This document shows, one piece after another, positions 8,767-17,453 of a DNA stretch of 64,000 nt. The notes under the pieces are model-generated. The model was not told the origin of the DNA. It saw only the letters and a list, made by a program, of their open reading frames with translations, and did not search any database. This stretch comes from Alteromonas antoniana (GTDB lineage Bacteria > Pseudomonadota > Gammaproteobacteria > Enterobacterales > Alteromonadaceae): NCBI RefSeq assembly GCF_019249295.1, contig NZ_JAESDH010000016.1:58641-122640 (forward strand), written 5' to 3'. The translations under genes were made by a program, and so were the position numbers. The stretch's first letter is position 1. Every line of letters starts with the position of its first letter.

Positions 8767-9747
8767 ATGAAAATACTCACAACAGGGCTTGCCATCGCTG
8801 TCATGCTCATGCCGTTTACCGCCGCTCAGGCTGACTCAGAGGTGGATACGACACTCACCCGAATCACTGCACTGATAGAGACCGATATCGACAAGGCAGA
8901 AACCTTGGTTGAAACGCTGTTAGAAGACGCACCGGCAAATCCGGAAGCACATTTTCTGTGCGGCAGAATCATGGGGCGCCAGGCTTCAGACGCTATTTTT
9001 TCAGCGCTGAAATATGCCGGAAAATCGCTGGATTGTTTTAAGGCCGCCGTAAGGCTGGCCCCAACCAATGTCAGATATCGACAAGGGCTGCTGCGGTTTT
9101 ATCTGGGGGCACCTGCCATTGCCGGAGGCAGCGAAGCGTTGGCCCGGGAACAGGTAGAGACAATCAGGCAGATTAGCCCAGTGGAAGGTGCAAAGGCCGA
9201 GCTGGTATTGCTTGCCAGTACCGCAGAACCAGAACAGATTTCCGCAAGACTTGCTGAACTAAGAGAACAATTCCCTGAGGTTTCTGACTTTCATTTTCGC
9301 CATGGATTACAGCTTCAGGAGCAAAATCAGTATGACGCGGCTTACGACGCATTTGTTGAGGCACTCTCTGCGGCTGAGAAAACGCTGGTCGCGAATAGGT
9401 CGGGAGCGCCTGAGGAGATATCTGATGGAAACGTGGCAGATGCTGAATACGCCCGCAGCGATTACCTGAATGCGCTGTATCAGATAGGACGCAATGCGGT
9501 ATTTAGTCAGGCGCATATTGAGCATGGGGTTAGCGCACTTCGTGAGTATGTTGCCGACATCGATAATACAGAGGTGCCGACCGACGCGCCTCCACAAACA
9601 TGGGGCTATCTCAGATTAGCGCAGCTCTATTCGCTTCAGGGCGAGACCGAAAAAATGACGACGAACCTGGCGCTGGCCGAGAAAAGTGATGATGAGGCGT
9701 TACACGACGCTGCCCGCAAGCTTCGTAACGCGAACAGGTCTGACTAG
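8767..9747 (+). CDS. Exported TPR-repeat protein, unknown function
   Basis: The 326-residue protein starts at ATG 8767, supported by a very strong Shine-Dalgarno AGGAGGGG just upstream; a longer in-frame start lacks one. An N-terminal signal peptide is visible (MKILTTGLAIAVMLM to about AQA-DS at residue 22). The rest is helical with TPR-like repeats (about 35-120 and 185-320) typical of periplasmic scaffold proteins. It is convergent with the next gene, sharing four bases at the stop codons. The partner is unknown. Confidence 0.8.
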   Translation: MKILTTGLAIAVMLMPFTAAQADSEVDTTLTRITALIETDIDKAETLVETLLEDAPANPEAHFLCGRIMGRQASDAIFSALKYAGKSLDCFKAAVRLAPTNVRYRQGLLRFYLGAPAIAGGSEALAREQVETIRQISPVEGAKAELVLLASTAEPEQISARLAELREQFPEVSDFHFRHGLQLQEQNQYDAAYDAFVEALSAAEKTLVANRSGAPEEISDGNVADAEYARSDYLNALYQIGRNAVFSQAHIEHGVSALREYVADIDNTEVPTDAPPQTWGYLRLAQLYSLQGETEKMTTNLALAEKSDDEALHDAARKLRNANRSD

Positions 9748-10160
9748 GAAGTCGTGTCAGAAGAGAGTGGGGTTGCTGTGTGAAAGCCATACGTTTTAAG
9801 CCAGGCAACACCATCTTCGGCATTGTCGAAACGGTGAACGTCAAAATGTTCGAGGCTTTCCGAAACCACTTTATCCAGCAGGTAGGCTTTAAGTGCATCG
9901 GGATGGAAGATTTCTGCCGCGCAGCGCATGCCGTTTGCGACCAGCCAGCCGATGAGGTCGCGAATGACGGGAATGGTGTCTGGTCCCGACAGTTGCCAGT
10001 CATCAAAATATATCAGGTGACCAAAAGGCTGCTGATTAAACCCTTTTACCTGTTTCTTGATGTAGGTGGCGAACCGTTTCGCATGGTGTTCATCCCACTG
10101 TCCGATGGAATGCGTGACCAGGATTTGACCATTAATGCTACAGGTGAATTTTTTCTTCAC
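9744..10160 (-). CDS. Conserved hypothetical cytoplasmic protein (138 aa)
   Basis: No signal peptide or membrane segment is seen. The sequence alternates strands and helices (FTCSINGQILVTHSIGQW, then GHLIYFDDWQL, then MRCAAEIFHPDALK), loosely like a STAS/SpoIIAA-type alpha/beta fold, but no family can be named with confidence. Its stop codon overlaps that of the convergent TPR gene by four bases. Confidence 0.65.
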   Translation of the reverse strand: MKKKFTCSINGQILVTHSIGQWDEHHAKRFATYIKKQVKGFNQQPFGHLIYFDDWQLSGPDTIPVIRDLIGWLVANGMRCAAEIFHPDALKAYLLDKVVSESLEHFDVHRFDNAEDGVAWLKTYGFHTATPLSSDTTS

Positions 10161-10269
10161 AGTGTTTAAACTTTTAATGAATGCTCATTGATTATAGAGT
10201 GAATCATACCCGATAGCTATTCGCTGTCTTCAGGAAATGTCGGTAAGACCTTAATAACGGCCGTTTTAA

Positions 10270-10293
10270 GAGGGTAACACCCTTGTTACCCTC
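10270..10293 (-). terminator. Candidate stem-loop downstream of the GH43 gene
   Basis: A perfect 9-base stem (GAGGGTAAC with GTTACCCTC) and 6-base loop lie 15 bases beyond the stop of the minus-strand GH43 gene. There is no clear T-run after it, so it may be a weak or factor-assisted terminator or an RNA-stabilising hairpin. Confidence 0.45.
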
Positions 10294-10307
10294 ATGCAGT
10301 TTACGTA

Positions 10308-11720
10308 CTAATAGCGAGGCCAGCCGTTGCTGTCCCAGTTTAGTGTGCTGATAAGCAGCTTAGGAGTTCCATTGTCGGAGGCGTCATAGGCATGGCGAAC
10401 AATGACATCGGTATTGAGAATGTCCTGGCCGCCCGGGCCAATCCAGTTGCTGTTACCACCGTCGAGCAAACTTCCACCGCCGTTGAGCATGTTCACTCCA
10501 TTTTTATCAACATAAGGACCGCGAATATCCGTCGCCCGGCCGTAGCGGATTTGGTAGGTGCTGTCAGTGCCGTTACAGCATTTACCCACAGAAACAAACA
10601 GGTAGTAATAACCCTGACGATAAACAATCGTCGGCGCTTCGATGCCACCAGAGCGGCTGGCAATGTCGTAGCGCTGACCAAAGGGTTTCATGGTTATTGG
10701 ATTTATGCGCGTTACTTTTATACCGCTGTTCCATGAACCAAAAGTGAGCCATGGCGCGCCATCTTCTGCTACGACTAAATCAGGATCGATTGCATTGTAA
10801 TTGTCATTGTTCGTGGTGTTTATCACTACGCCTTCGTCCTGCCAGTTACCAGCAGCAACCGAGCTGGCCGATGCCAGGCCAATAGCAGAAACACGGGAAC
10901 CAAAAGTGGATATGGAATAGTACAGCCACGGCGTGCCGTTATAGAATTTGAGCTCAGGTGCCCACACATCCTCGCCATCATGCCCTGGCACATAATCAGA
11001 CCACCAGGCCAGTCCGTTTGGAAAGATTGGTGCGGTACCCGTCCACTCTATGCCGTTGGTTGAATACTTGCCATAAATGCCCGGACCGGTCTGGAATATC
11101 CACCAGGTACCGTTTTCATAATTTATTGTGGGGTCATGCGTGACCAGGTTACCGGTAAGCGGCCAATGATTTTCTGCGCCGTTGGTGGTGGATGGATCCC
11201 AGGGTGGACCCTCTACGTCGGCAAGTTTGTTTAATTGCCATTGTTGCGCATCTCCTCCCCAGTAAGACCACTGCGCAATATTCGCACCATCGTCAGTGTC
11301 ATAGTTGTAAAGATCCAGCGCTTTGCCGCTATTGCGATTAATGAAGGCAACATAACCGTTACTCAACTCATTTATCTGCCACTGTTGCGTAGCGCCGCCG
11401 TTGTATTCGTACTGAACAACATTGGCTCCATCTGCGGTGGAGAGTTCATAGACTTCCAGTGCTTTACCGCTGTTCAGGTTAATAACAGAGTGATAATTCC
11501 CGTCTACCTGGGTGATTAACCAACGTTGGGTATTGTTGCCATTAGAAGACCACTGCGCCACGTTAGCGCCATCCGTTGTCTGCGCCCCCGCTACTTCCAC
11601 CAGCTTACTACTGACCTTTGATGTTATCGTATAAACGCCGTTTTCTATGGCGTTGACTGACAGACAGTGCAGCAATGCGAGTACGGCTAGCCCTGTCCTG
11701 GCTATCCAGAAATGTTTCAT
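10308..11720 (-). CDS. Secreted ricin-type lectin plus GH43 glycosidase (arabinanase-like)
   Basis: The 470-residue protein has a signal peptide of about 24 residues (cleavage near SVNA). Residues 25-165 form a beta-trefoil ricin-type carbohydrate-binding domain with three QxW repeats (QRW, QQW, QQW). Residues 190-470 are a GH43 five-bladed propeller. The catalytic set can be placed as Asp196 (HDPTI), Asp312 or Asp314 (AIDPDL) and Glu361 (GIEAPTI), the layout of endo-1,5-alpha-L-arabinanases and related arabinofuranosidases. It is a monocistronic gene with no nearby arabinose genes. A GAACGTTC palindrome (11830-11837) lies in its upstream region and could be an operator. Confidence 0.85.
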   Translation of the reverse strand: MKHFWIARTGLAVLALLHCLSVNAIENGVYTITSKVSSKLVEVAGAQTTDGANVAQWSSNGNNTQRWLITQVDGNYHSVINLNSGKALEVYELSTADGANVVQYEYNGGATQQWQINELSNGYVAFINRNSGKALDLYNYDTDDGANIAQWSYWGGDAQQWQLNKLADVEGPPWDPSTTNGAENHWPLTGNLVTHDPTINYENGTWWIFQTGPGIYGKYSTNGIEWTGTAPIFPNGLAWWSDYVPGHDGEDVWAPELKFYNGTPWLYYSISTFGSRVSAIGLASASSVAAGNWQDEGVVINTTNNDNYNAIDPDLVVAEDGAPWLTFGSWNSGIKVTRINPITMKPFGQRYDIASRSGGIEAPTIVYRQGYYYLFVSVGKCCNGTDSTYQIRYGRATDIRGPYVDKNGVNMLNGGGSLLDGGNSNWIGPGGQDILNTDVIVRHAYDASDNGTPKLLISTLNWDSNGWPRY

Positions 11721-11911
11721 ATTGTCTCCTGAGTAAATTCATTTGATTTGCAGGGTAGTGTCACATTCGATGCTTACGAATATGTATTATATTATTATGT
11801 TAATATTGTGTTATTTATATGTGTAGCGTGAACGTTCGTATTTAGCAAGGAAAGTGTCAAACAGGCAGTGGGAATTTGCAGCAAGTTAGGCTTTATTCAT
11901 GCGCGCAAAGC

Positions 11912-12184
11912 GCTAGGGAAGGTGCGAATAAGTCTATGGTCGCTCAGGCTCACAGCCAAGTGACTAATCAAGGCGGTCTTTTGCAGGCCTAACGGGTTAA
12001 GTCAAAAAAGACCAACGGCGAGTAGGCGCTTGGCTGTAAGCCCCGAAGGGCGAGCCCTGAAGCAAACATTTGCGGCGTTAGGCTTCTTGGCAAGGGCGAC
12101 TGCCATTCCCTGCGAATCCTGCCTTGCAACTGCATGCTTCAGGACTCGCTGAGTGACTATAGACTTATTCGCATCTTCCCTAGC
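11912..12184. repeat. Structured dispersed repeat with 36-base terminal inverted repeats (full copy)
   Basis: The ends (11912-11947 and 12149-12184) are inverted copies matching at 33 of 36 positions, beginning GCTAGGGAAG. All three mismatches become G-U wobble pairs if the plus strand is transcribed. Inside are nested inverted repeats: ACAGCCAAG with CTTGGCTGT, GGTCTTTT with AAAAGACC, GCCTAACG with CGTTAGGC, and CCTGAAGCA with TGCTTCAGG. No open reading frame is supported. The right-hand 80 bases recur at 34629-34708 with 62 of 80 identities and no gaps. It fills most of the 491-base gap between the GH43 and M14 genes. It could be a MITE-like non-autonomous element or a structured RNA. Confidence 0.75.
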
Positions 12185-12211
12185 AGAAAATCGGTGTTAG
12201 TGATGTATATA

Positions 12212-13552
12212 TCAGAACGTCAGCCAGTGAGTGGATAGCAATGCACAGCAAGGCGTTTCGTCATCTCTGAACACGAAAAAGGCGGGTGTGTCAGGCAAGG
12301 GGCCGGTTTTGTCGGGTAATGGAGTCTGGCACTGCAGTACCGGGATATCGGTCGCGATATCACCCCGGTTTTCCTGACTCACAATATGGTTGTACCCCTG
12401 AGATAAAAGCTCCTGGTAGTGCTCATGGGTCACAGCATCGCCGGACTTAGTGCAAAATCCTTTTGCGTTACAGAGGATCAGGCCGTTGCAGTCAATCTCT
12501 CTGAACCCGCCAAGCTCAGTCAGATCGCCGGTAGCAAAGACGGTGGCATGGCCGGGCTGAGTCTCGTTGACGGCGATATCACAATAAAAGCGATCGCCGG
12601 CCTCGTTTTCCTGCGTCACGTTTTTCAGCAGCACGTCGCATAACCCATTTTCCACGTTCTCTGCAATGGCGTAGTAGTCATCCAGCGTGTATTGCCGGTA
12701 GCGCTGAGTAATGCAGGCGTTAAGTGCAGCATACAGCGCTACCACATTCAGTGCCCTGGCGTTCTGGCGGTTGGGGTCGTGATAATCGGCGCCGCTTTCA
12801 ATCAGGATAGTACTGACGCCACAACCGGCAATCGTGTCGCCAAAGCAGCGGTGGGCATAAGTGTCGTTATAGCGACCAAATTGCCCGGGTCGAAAATGAG
12901 ATACCGCCTCATACATTCCCGCTATCAGCTGCTTGGCACGTAGCCGACTGCCATCAACATCACCCGATGCGTTAAACGGCGGCGCGAGAAACGATAGCGT
13001 TGCCGGTTTTTTACTGCCGCCGACCGCATAGTAGCGACTCTGATCGTGCAGGTTAAACCCGACATCAGGGTGCAGCTCTCTGACTTGCTGTTCCAGCAGC
13101 CTGCCTTCCGGTGTCTGCAACGCCCGCGCATCGCGGTTAATATCAATACCCTGGGCATTCTCGCGGCGCTGTTGTAAGGCTCCATCGGGGTTAAGCATTA
13201 CAATAATGTGCAACGTGACCTGTGAAAGCCAGTTATCGCTGATGATGTCATCGCAAGCCGGTTCGCTGAGCATTGCCAGCAAATCAAGCATGGCGGCGGT
13301 AGCGGTGGGCTCGTCACCGTGCATTTGTGTCCAGGCCAGCAACGTCAGCGGGCCTTGCCCAATGCTCAGGCGGTGTATGGGCTGCCCCTGAAAGCTATTG
13401 CCAATGTGGGTAAGTGTGATCCGATCACGTTCCGCAAGGGTCTTGAGCTCCGCGGCGATGTCAGCATAGGTAAGATGGGGTTTATCCAGCGCTGGCCACT
13501 GGTACGCGGTTATCCGCTTAAGCAGGGTGTCGGCCGCTGGCTGTTCAGTCAT
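12212..13552 (-). CDS. M14-family zinc carboxypeptidase/amidase
   Basis: The 446-residue protein carries the M14 zinc site: HxxE at His78/Glu81 (QMHGDEPTAT), third ligand His169 (FNLHDQSRYY), substrate-binding Asn-Arg (DINRDAR, 138-142) and catalytic Glu252 (ILIESGAD). No signal peptide is seen, so it is probably cytoplasmic. About 150 C-terminal residues after the catalytic domain are not assigned. Its start overlaps the end of the dehydrogenase gene by eight bases, so the two form an operon. In this context it may act on muropeptides in the manner of MpaA (an M14 gamma-D-Glu-mDAP amidase); this substrate is inferred from neighbours only. Confidence 0.82.
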   Translation of the reverse strand: MTEQPAADTLLKRITAYQWPALDKPHLTYADIAAELKTLAERDRITLTHIGNSFQGQPIHRLSIGQGPLTLLAWTQMHGDEPTATAAMLDLLAMLSEPACDDIISDNWLSQVTLHIIVMLNPDGALQQRRENAQGIDINRDARALQTPEGRLLEQQVRELHPDVGFNLHDQSRYYAVGGSKKPATLSFLAPPFNASGDVDGSRLRAKQLIAGMYEAVSHFRPGQFGRYNDTYAHRCFGDTIAGCGVSTILIESGADYHDPNRQNARALNVVALYAALNACITQRYRQYTLDDYYAIAENVENGLCDVLLKNVTQENEAGDRFYCDIAVNETQPGHATVFATGDLTELGGFREIDCNGLILCNAKGFCTKSGDAVTHEHYQELLSQGYNHIVSQENRGDIATDIPVLQCQTPLPDKTGPLPDTPAFFVFRDDETPCCALLSTHWLTF

Positions 13553-16412
13553 GCTGACCGCTCATTGCCGTATCGTGAGTGGTGTCACGTGGCCGACTGA
13601 CTTCATCCAGCAAATAGGCAATATGACGGTAGGTCAGGCCGCTGTGATGCGTCAGTCCGATTTCACAGGTTCTGCTATCTGAGACAGCCCAGGTGCATGC
13701 GGATGGGATCTGCGTTTTTAATGTCGCCAGGGCGGCTGCATTCAGGCCCGGCTCAAACAGCCCTTTGTCGCCGGCGAAACCGCAGCAGGGGATATCCTCA
13801 GGCTCGATGAGTTGACGGGTGCAGGCTGCCGCTAACTGGCGCAAGGTATGCCCTTTATCGCGCTTGGACGACGAACAGGTGACGTGCAGCATGACCGGTG
13901 TCTCAAGCGGCGAGATTGTCAGATGAGGAACAATCTGCGTCAGCAAAAAGTCAGTAATGTCGAGTATCTCAGGGCCGCCTGAGTGCCGTAACTGACTGGT
14001 ACACGGACTGGCATCGGTGATGACCGGCCAGCGCCCGTTTTCTGACGCAAGCAAAACCTGCTCTTGCCACTGCGCCCGTTTCTGCGCGGCCTGCTCCGTA
14101 TAACCTTTACTTTCCCAGGGCTGGCCGCAGCATAATGACGATAGTGCGTCAGGATACAAGACTTCAAATCCGGCCTTATTCAGCAGTGAGGTAATGACTT
14201 CAGGCAGAGGACGCAGACTGTCGGCAGGACCAAAAATACGGTTCGGGCAGGCAGGCACATACACCACCTTCTTACTGGCAAGCGTGCCAGCGGGTAAGTG
14301 TCCGGGGGCGCCTTTGGGGACAGCCGGATACCATATCGGCGTTTTGCCTCCGGTCAGACTGCGGACCTTCGCGCTGAGAGACGCAATCGCCTTAGTGCCT
14401 GTCAGGCCTGCTATGGTATGGGTTGCAGACAGACTGAACCGGGCAATCGCTGAAGCACCACCAAAATGCGCTGCCGTGAGCGATGCACTGGAGTGTCGTG
14501 AGGTCTCAGTGCGACGTATCGACTTTATCCATTCACCGGTGTTGATGCCAACCGGACAGGTGGTAGCGCACATCCCGGTAGCGGCGCAGGAATCAACGCC
14601 AAGATGAGTGAATGCCTCATCTATCTGTCTGCGCTCGGTGACGGGAAGCTCATGCTGGCGGCGTATCAACGCAATACGCTGGCGCGGTGATAGTGTGTAA
14701 TGTAACGACGGGCACTGAGGCTCGCAGAAGCCACACTCAATGCACTTATCTACTTCGTCGTTCACCGCAGGCATTGATTTCAGGTCAGTCAGGTGCGCGT
14801 TGCGGTCGGCGTTAATGATGACGCCGGGATTAAGGATCCCTGTCGGGTCAACGAGCGATTTAATGCGCGCCATAATGGCGACGCCGTCAACTCCCCACTG
14901 CGCCTGTAGAAACGGGGCCATATTACGCCCGGTGCCGTGCTCCGCTTTCAGTGTGCCGTTAAACGTACCGGTAACCAGTCTGCCCACGTCCTGCATAAAG
15001 GCATCGTACCGGGAAATGTCGTCAGGGGTGTCAAAGCGTTGGGTAAACACAAAATGCACGTTGCCATCCAGCGCATGCCCAAAAATGATAGCCTCATCAT
15101 ACCCGTGCTTATCGAATAATAACGTCAGTGCATCCAGCCCGTCGGCCAGTTCACTAAGCGGAAATGCCACATCTTCAATGATGACCGTGGTGCCGGTTTC
15201 ACGCACCGCGCCAACCGCCGGAAACAGGCCTTTGCGAATGTCCCACAGTGCAGAAATCGTCACCGGATCAGCCGTAAACTCACACATCGGCATAATGTCC
15301 GGCGCATCGGTAAAAGCAGTGCGAATTTGCGTTAATGTCGCGTCCAGCGTGGCGATGTCCTCTGCGCCTACATCAATCAGCAGTGCCACGGCGCCATCAG
15401 TTATCGGCAGATGGTAAAAGGGGGCAAGCAAACCGGCCACAGAGCGCAGTGCCCGGGTATCCATCAACTCTACCGAATCAACGTTAAGTGCCGCCAGCGA
15501 CGGAATGAACTCACAGGCGAGGCGGGCAGAAGGAAACAGGTAAAGCCCGCTTTGTCTGGCCTGCGGTAATGGAACAGTGCGATACGTAATACTGGCAATA
15601 AACCCCAGTGTACCTTCTGAACCAATCATCAGATGGGTCAGCACATCCAGCGGATCATCAAAATCCAGCAACGCATTCATTCCATAGCCCATGGTATTTT
15701 TCAGACGGTACAGATGGCGTATCTTTTCGCACAAAGCGGTGTTGGTTTTCAGGTCCTCGCAAAGGCGCTGGATATCACCCAGCAGTGCGGCGTGAGTCTC
15801 GCGAAAACGCGCTACACTGCGTTCACAGGTCGTATCGACATCGCTGCCGTCTGCAAAAATAACGTGCATGTCGCTGAGCGTATGGTAACTATTGTCTTTT
15901 ACACCACAACACATGCCCGACGCGTTATTGGCCGCAATACCGCCAATTTTACAGGTGTTAATTGACGCCGGATCCGGGCCGATTTTTCGATGGTAAGGAG
16001 CCAGTAACCGGTTTGCAGCAGCGCCGATGATACCGGGTTGCAGAGTAATGACGTTGCCGTTGTCAGTAATGCTGCTGTCGGTCCAGTCACGTGTCAGCAT
16101 AACCAGTACCGAATCTGAAATAGCCTGACCAGAGAGGCTGGTGCCGGCGGCCCGGAATGTGACCGGTATGCCGTATTCGAACGCCAGCGCCATAAACGCA
16201 CGCATGCTATCTGCCGATGGGATACGAACCACAAGTTTAGGGGTTTTGCGGTAAAAGCTGGCATCGGTACTGAGCGCAATTCGTCGGGGAAGGTCGGTGA
16301 TCACATGGTCGGCTGGCAATAATGCCTCAACCCTGGTAAGGAAATGCTGCCACTGGCGGGGTGCCGCCGGTGCTGTTTCAGGCATGTCGGTGGCTGCTGG
16401 CACATCGTTCAT
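13545..16412 (-). CDS. FAD-linked oxidase with 4Fe-4S and CCG domains (D-lactate dehydrogenase type)
   Basis: The 955-residue protein has an FAD_binding_4 domain at about 40-270 (RAAGTSLSGQ, then GIAANNASGMCCG), an FAD-oxidase C-terminal domain at about 270-530 (HALDGNVHF, EHGTGRNMAPF), two 4Fe-4S clusters starting at Cys557 (CIECGFCEPQCPS; CAATGMCATTCPV), and two CCG redox modules near 760 (SLCCGQPWE) and 874 (PCCGFAGDKG). This fused layout is that of membrane-associated quinone-linked D-lactate or D-2-hydroxyacid dehydrogenases (Dld-II/YdiJ-like). D-lactate is the by-product of MurQ, encoded 2 kb away, which supports this substrate. The gene is divergent from the RpiR regulator. Confidence 0.85.
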   Translation of the reverse strand: MNDVPAATDMPETAPAAPRQWQHFLTRVEALLPADHVITDLPRRIALSTDASFYRKTPKLVVRIPSADSMRAFMALAFEYGIPVTFRAAGTSLSGQAISDSVLVMLTRDWTDSSITDNGNVITLQPGIIGAAANRLLAPYHRKIGPDPASINTCKIGGIAANNASGMCCGVKDNSYHTLSDMHVIFADGSDVDTTCERSVARFRETHAALLGDIQRLCEDLKTNTALCEKIRHLYRLKNTMGYGMNALLDFDDPLDVLTHLMIGSEGTLGFIASITYRTVPLPQARQSGLYLFPSARLACEFIPSLAALNVDSVELMDTRALRSVAGLLAPFYHLPITDGAVALLIDVGAEDIATLDATLTQIRTAFTDAPDIMPMCEFTADPVTISALWDIRKGLFPAVGAVRETGTTVIIEDVAFPLSELADGLDALTLLFDKHGYDEAIIFGHALDGNVHFVFTQRFDTPDDISRYDAFMQDVGRLVTGTFNGTLKAEHGTGRNMAPFLQAQWGVDGVAIMARIKSLVDPTGILNPGVIINADRNAHLTDLKSMPAVNDEVDKCIECGFCEPQCPSLHYTLSPRQRIALIRRQHELPVTERRQIDEAFTHLGVDSCAATGMCATTCPVGINTGEWIKSIRRTETSRHSSASLTAAHFGGASAIARFSLSATHTIAGLTGTKAIASLSAKVRSLTGGKTPIWYPAVPKGAPGHLPAGTLASKKVVYVPACPNRIFGPADSLRPLPEVITSLLNKAGFEVLYPDALSSLCCGQPWESKGYTEQAAQKRAQWQEQVLLASENGRWPVITDASPCTSQLRHSGGPEILDITDFLLTQIVPHLTISPLETPVMLHVTCSSSKRDKGHTLRQLAAACTRQLIEPEDIPCCGFAGDKGLFEPGLNAAALATLKTQIPSACTWAVSDSRTCEIGLTHHSGLTYRHIAYLLDEVSRPRDTTHDTAMSGQHD

Positions 16413-16484
16413 GGCGTGCTCCCGCGAGTGAAGATTACCGCTATTTAACGGGATTTTGATATTCTTATCAACTGGTTTATATTT

Positions 16485-16497
16485 GAATAAAAAATTC
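16485..16497. promoter_or_regulatory. Candidate RpiR/MurR-type operator (site B)
   Basis: GAATAAAAAATTC lies between the divergent dehydrogenase and RpiR genes. It matches the palindrome GAATAGTTTATTC at 21149-21161 in both arms bar one base, and both are followed by C. A second inverted repeat, TGATATTCTTATCA, is at 16457-16470. The pairing with the RpiR regulator is inferred from shared position in the two divergent promoter regions of this locus. Confidence 0.45.
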
Positions 16498-16575
16498 CAT
16501 CTTTACTCAGCCTGATGCGGTATTTCTGTCAACCCAAAGAGGGGAGAACAGTTGCTGATCAAACCAGGAACGGCT

Positions 16576-17421
16576 ATGTCTGCATTTGTAAAAATTAAAG
16601 CGGTGAAAGACAACTTGTCTGCCAGCGAGAGCAAACTGGCTGCGTTTACGCTCGACTCGCCCGGTGCAGTGCGCGATCTCTCTTCACAAGAGTTGGCAAA
16701 TGTTGTGGGCGTGAGTCAGTCCAGCGTCGTAAAATTTGCGCAAAAACTGGGATATAAGGGCTATCCGGCTTTTAAACTGGCGGTGATTGATGCGCTGAAT
16801 CGCGAGGCGCCAGATACACAACTTCATGGACAAATCGCGTTAAACGATAGTTTCGATACAATGGCTGATAAGCTGGTGGCCAGTAAGATCAGCGTACTGA
16901 ATGAAACCCGCTCGCTGAATGACCGAGTAATGATTGAAGCCGCGGTGGAAAGGCTGAAAAACGCCAGAAGAATTCTGTTATGTGGCGTGGGTGGTTCCGC
17001 GCTGGTCAGTAAAGATTTTGCCTACAAGCTGCAAAAACTGGGGATAGCGGCAATGGCGGAAGGCGATGGACACGTTCAGCTGGCCATGGCTGCAACGCTG
17101 AGTAAAGACGATGTGGTGCTGGCAATCAGTGAGTCCGGCGAAACCCGGGAAGTGGTGAATGTGGTTGAGGAGGCCGTGCGCAGTCAGGCAACGATTATTT
17201 CGCTTACCCGGTATGGCGACACCCCGGTGTCACACCATGCTTCTATCACCCTTTACTCTGTGGCGGAACAGCGTGCAGCACGGCTTTCTTCAATTCTGGC
17301 TAAAACCTCGCAGGAACTGGTTATTGATATGTTGTTTATTGCCTTAACCCAGTCATCGCGCAGTGGACGAAAGTTACTTGAGAAAACCAACGAGGTGGTA
17401 TCGCGCTTTCGCAGAGGCTGA
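16576..17421 (+). CDS. RpiR-family transcriptional regulator (MurR-like)
   Basis: The protein has 281 residues from ATG 16576, which has AGGAA six bases upstream; an in-frame TTG at 16552 is less likely. The N-terminal 77 residues form the RpiR helix-turn-helix (LSSQELANVVGVSQSSVVKFAQKLG in outline), and residues 115-255 form a SIS sugar-phosphate-binding domain (LLCGVGGSALVSKDF, AISESGETREVV). RpiR regulators with SIS domains sense phosphosugars; MurR senses MurNAc-6P. Its place between dehydrogenase and muramidase genes makes it the likely regulator of this locus. It is convergent with namZ. Confidence 0.87.
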   Translation: MSAFVKIKAVKDNLSASESKLAAFTLDSPGAVRDLSSQELANVVGVSQSSVVKFAQKLGYKGYPAFKLAVIDALNREAPDTQLHGQIALNDSFDTMADKLVASKISVLNETRSLNDRVMIEAAVERLKNARRILLCGVGGSALVSKDFAYKLQKLGIAAMAEGDGHVQLAMAATLSKDDVVLAISESGETREVVNVVEEAVRSQATIISLTRYGDTPVSHHASITLYSVAEQRAARLSSILAKTSQELVIDMLFIALTQSSRSGRKLLEKTNEVVSRFRRG

Positions 17422-17453
17422 AAGTACACGGCGCGGTCTGTCGGCCCAGCGGT

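Noticed and set aside
13940..15965. Several long plus-strand open frames opposite the D-lactate-type dehydrogenase
   Set aside because: They are antisense shadows of a clear 955-residue protein, with low-complexity Ser/Ala/Arg-rich translations.
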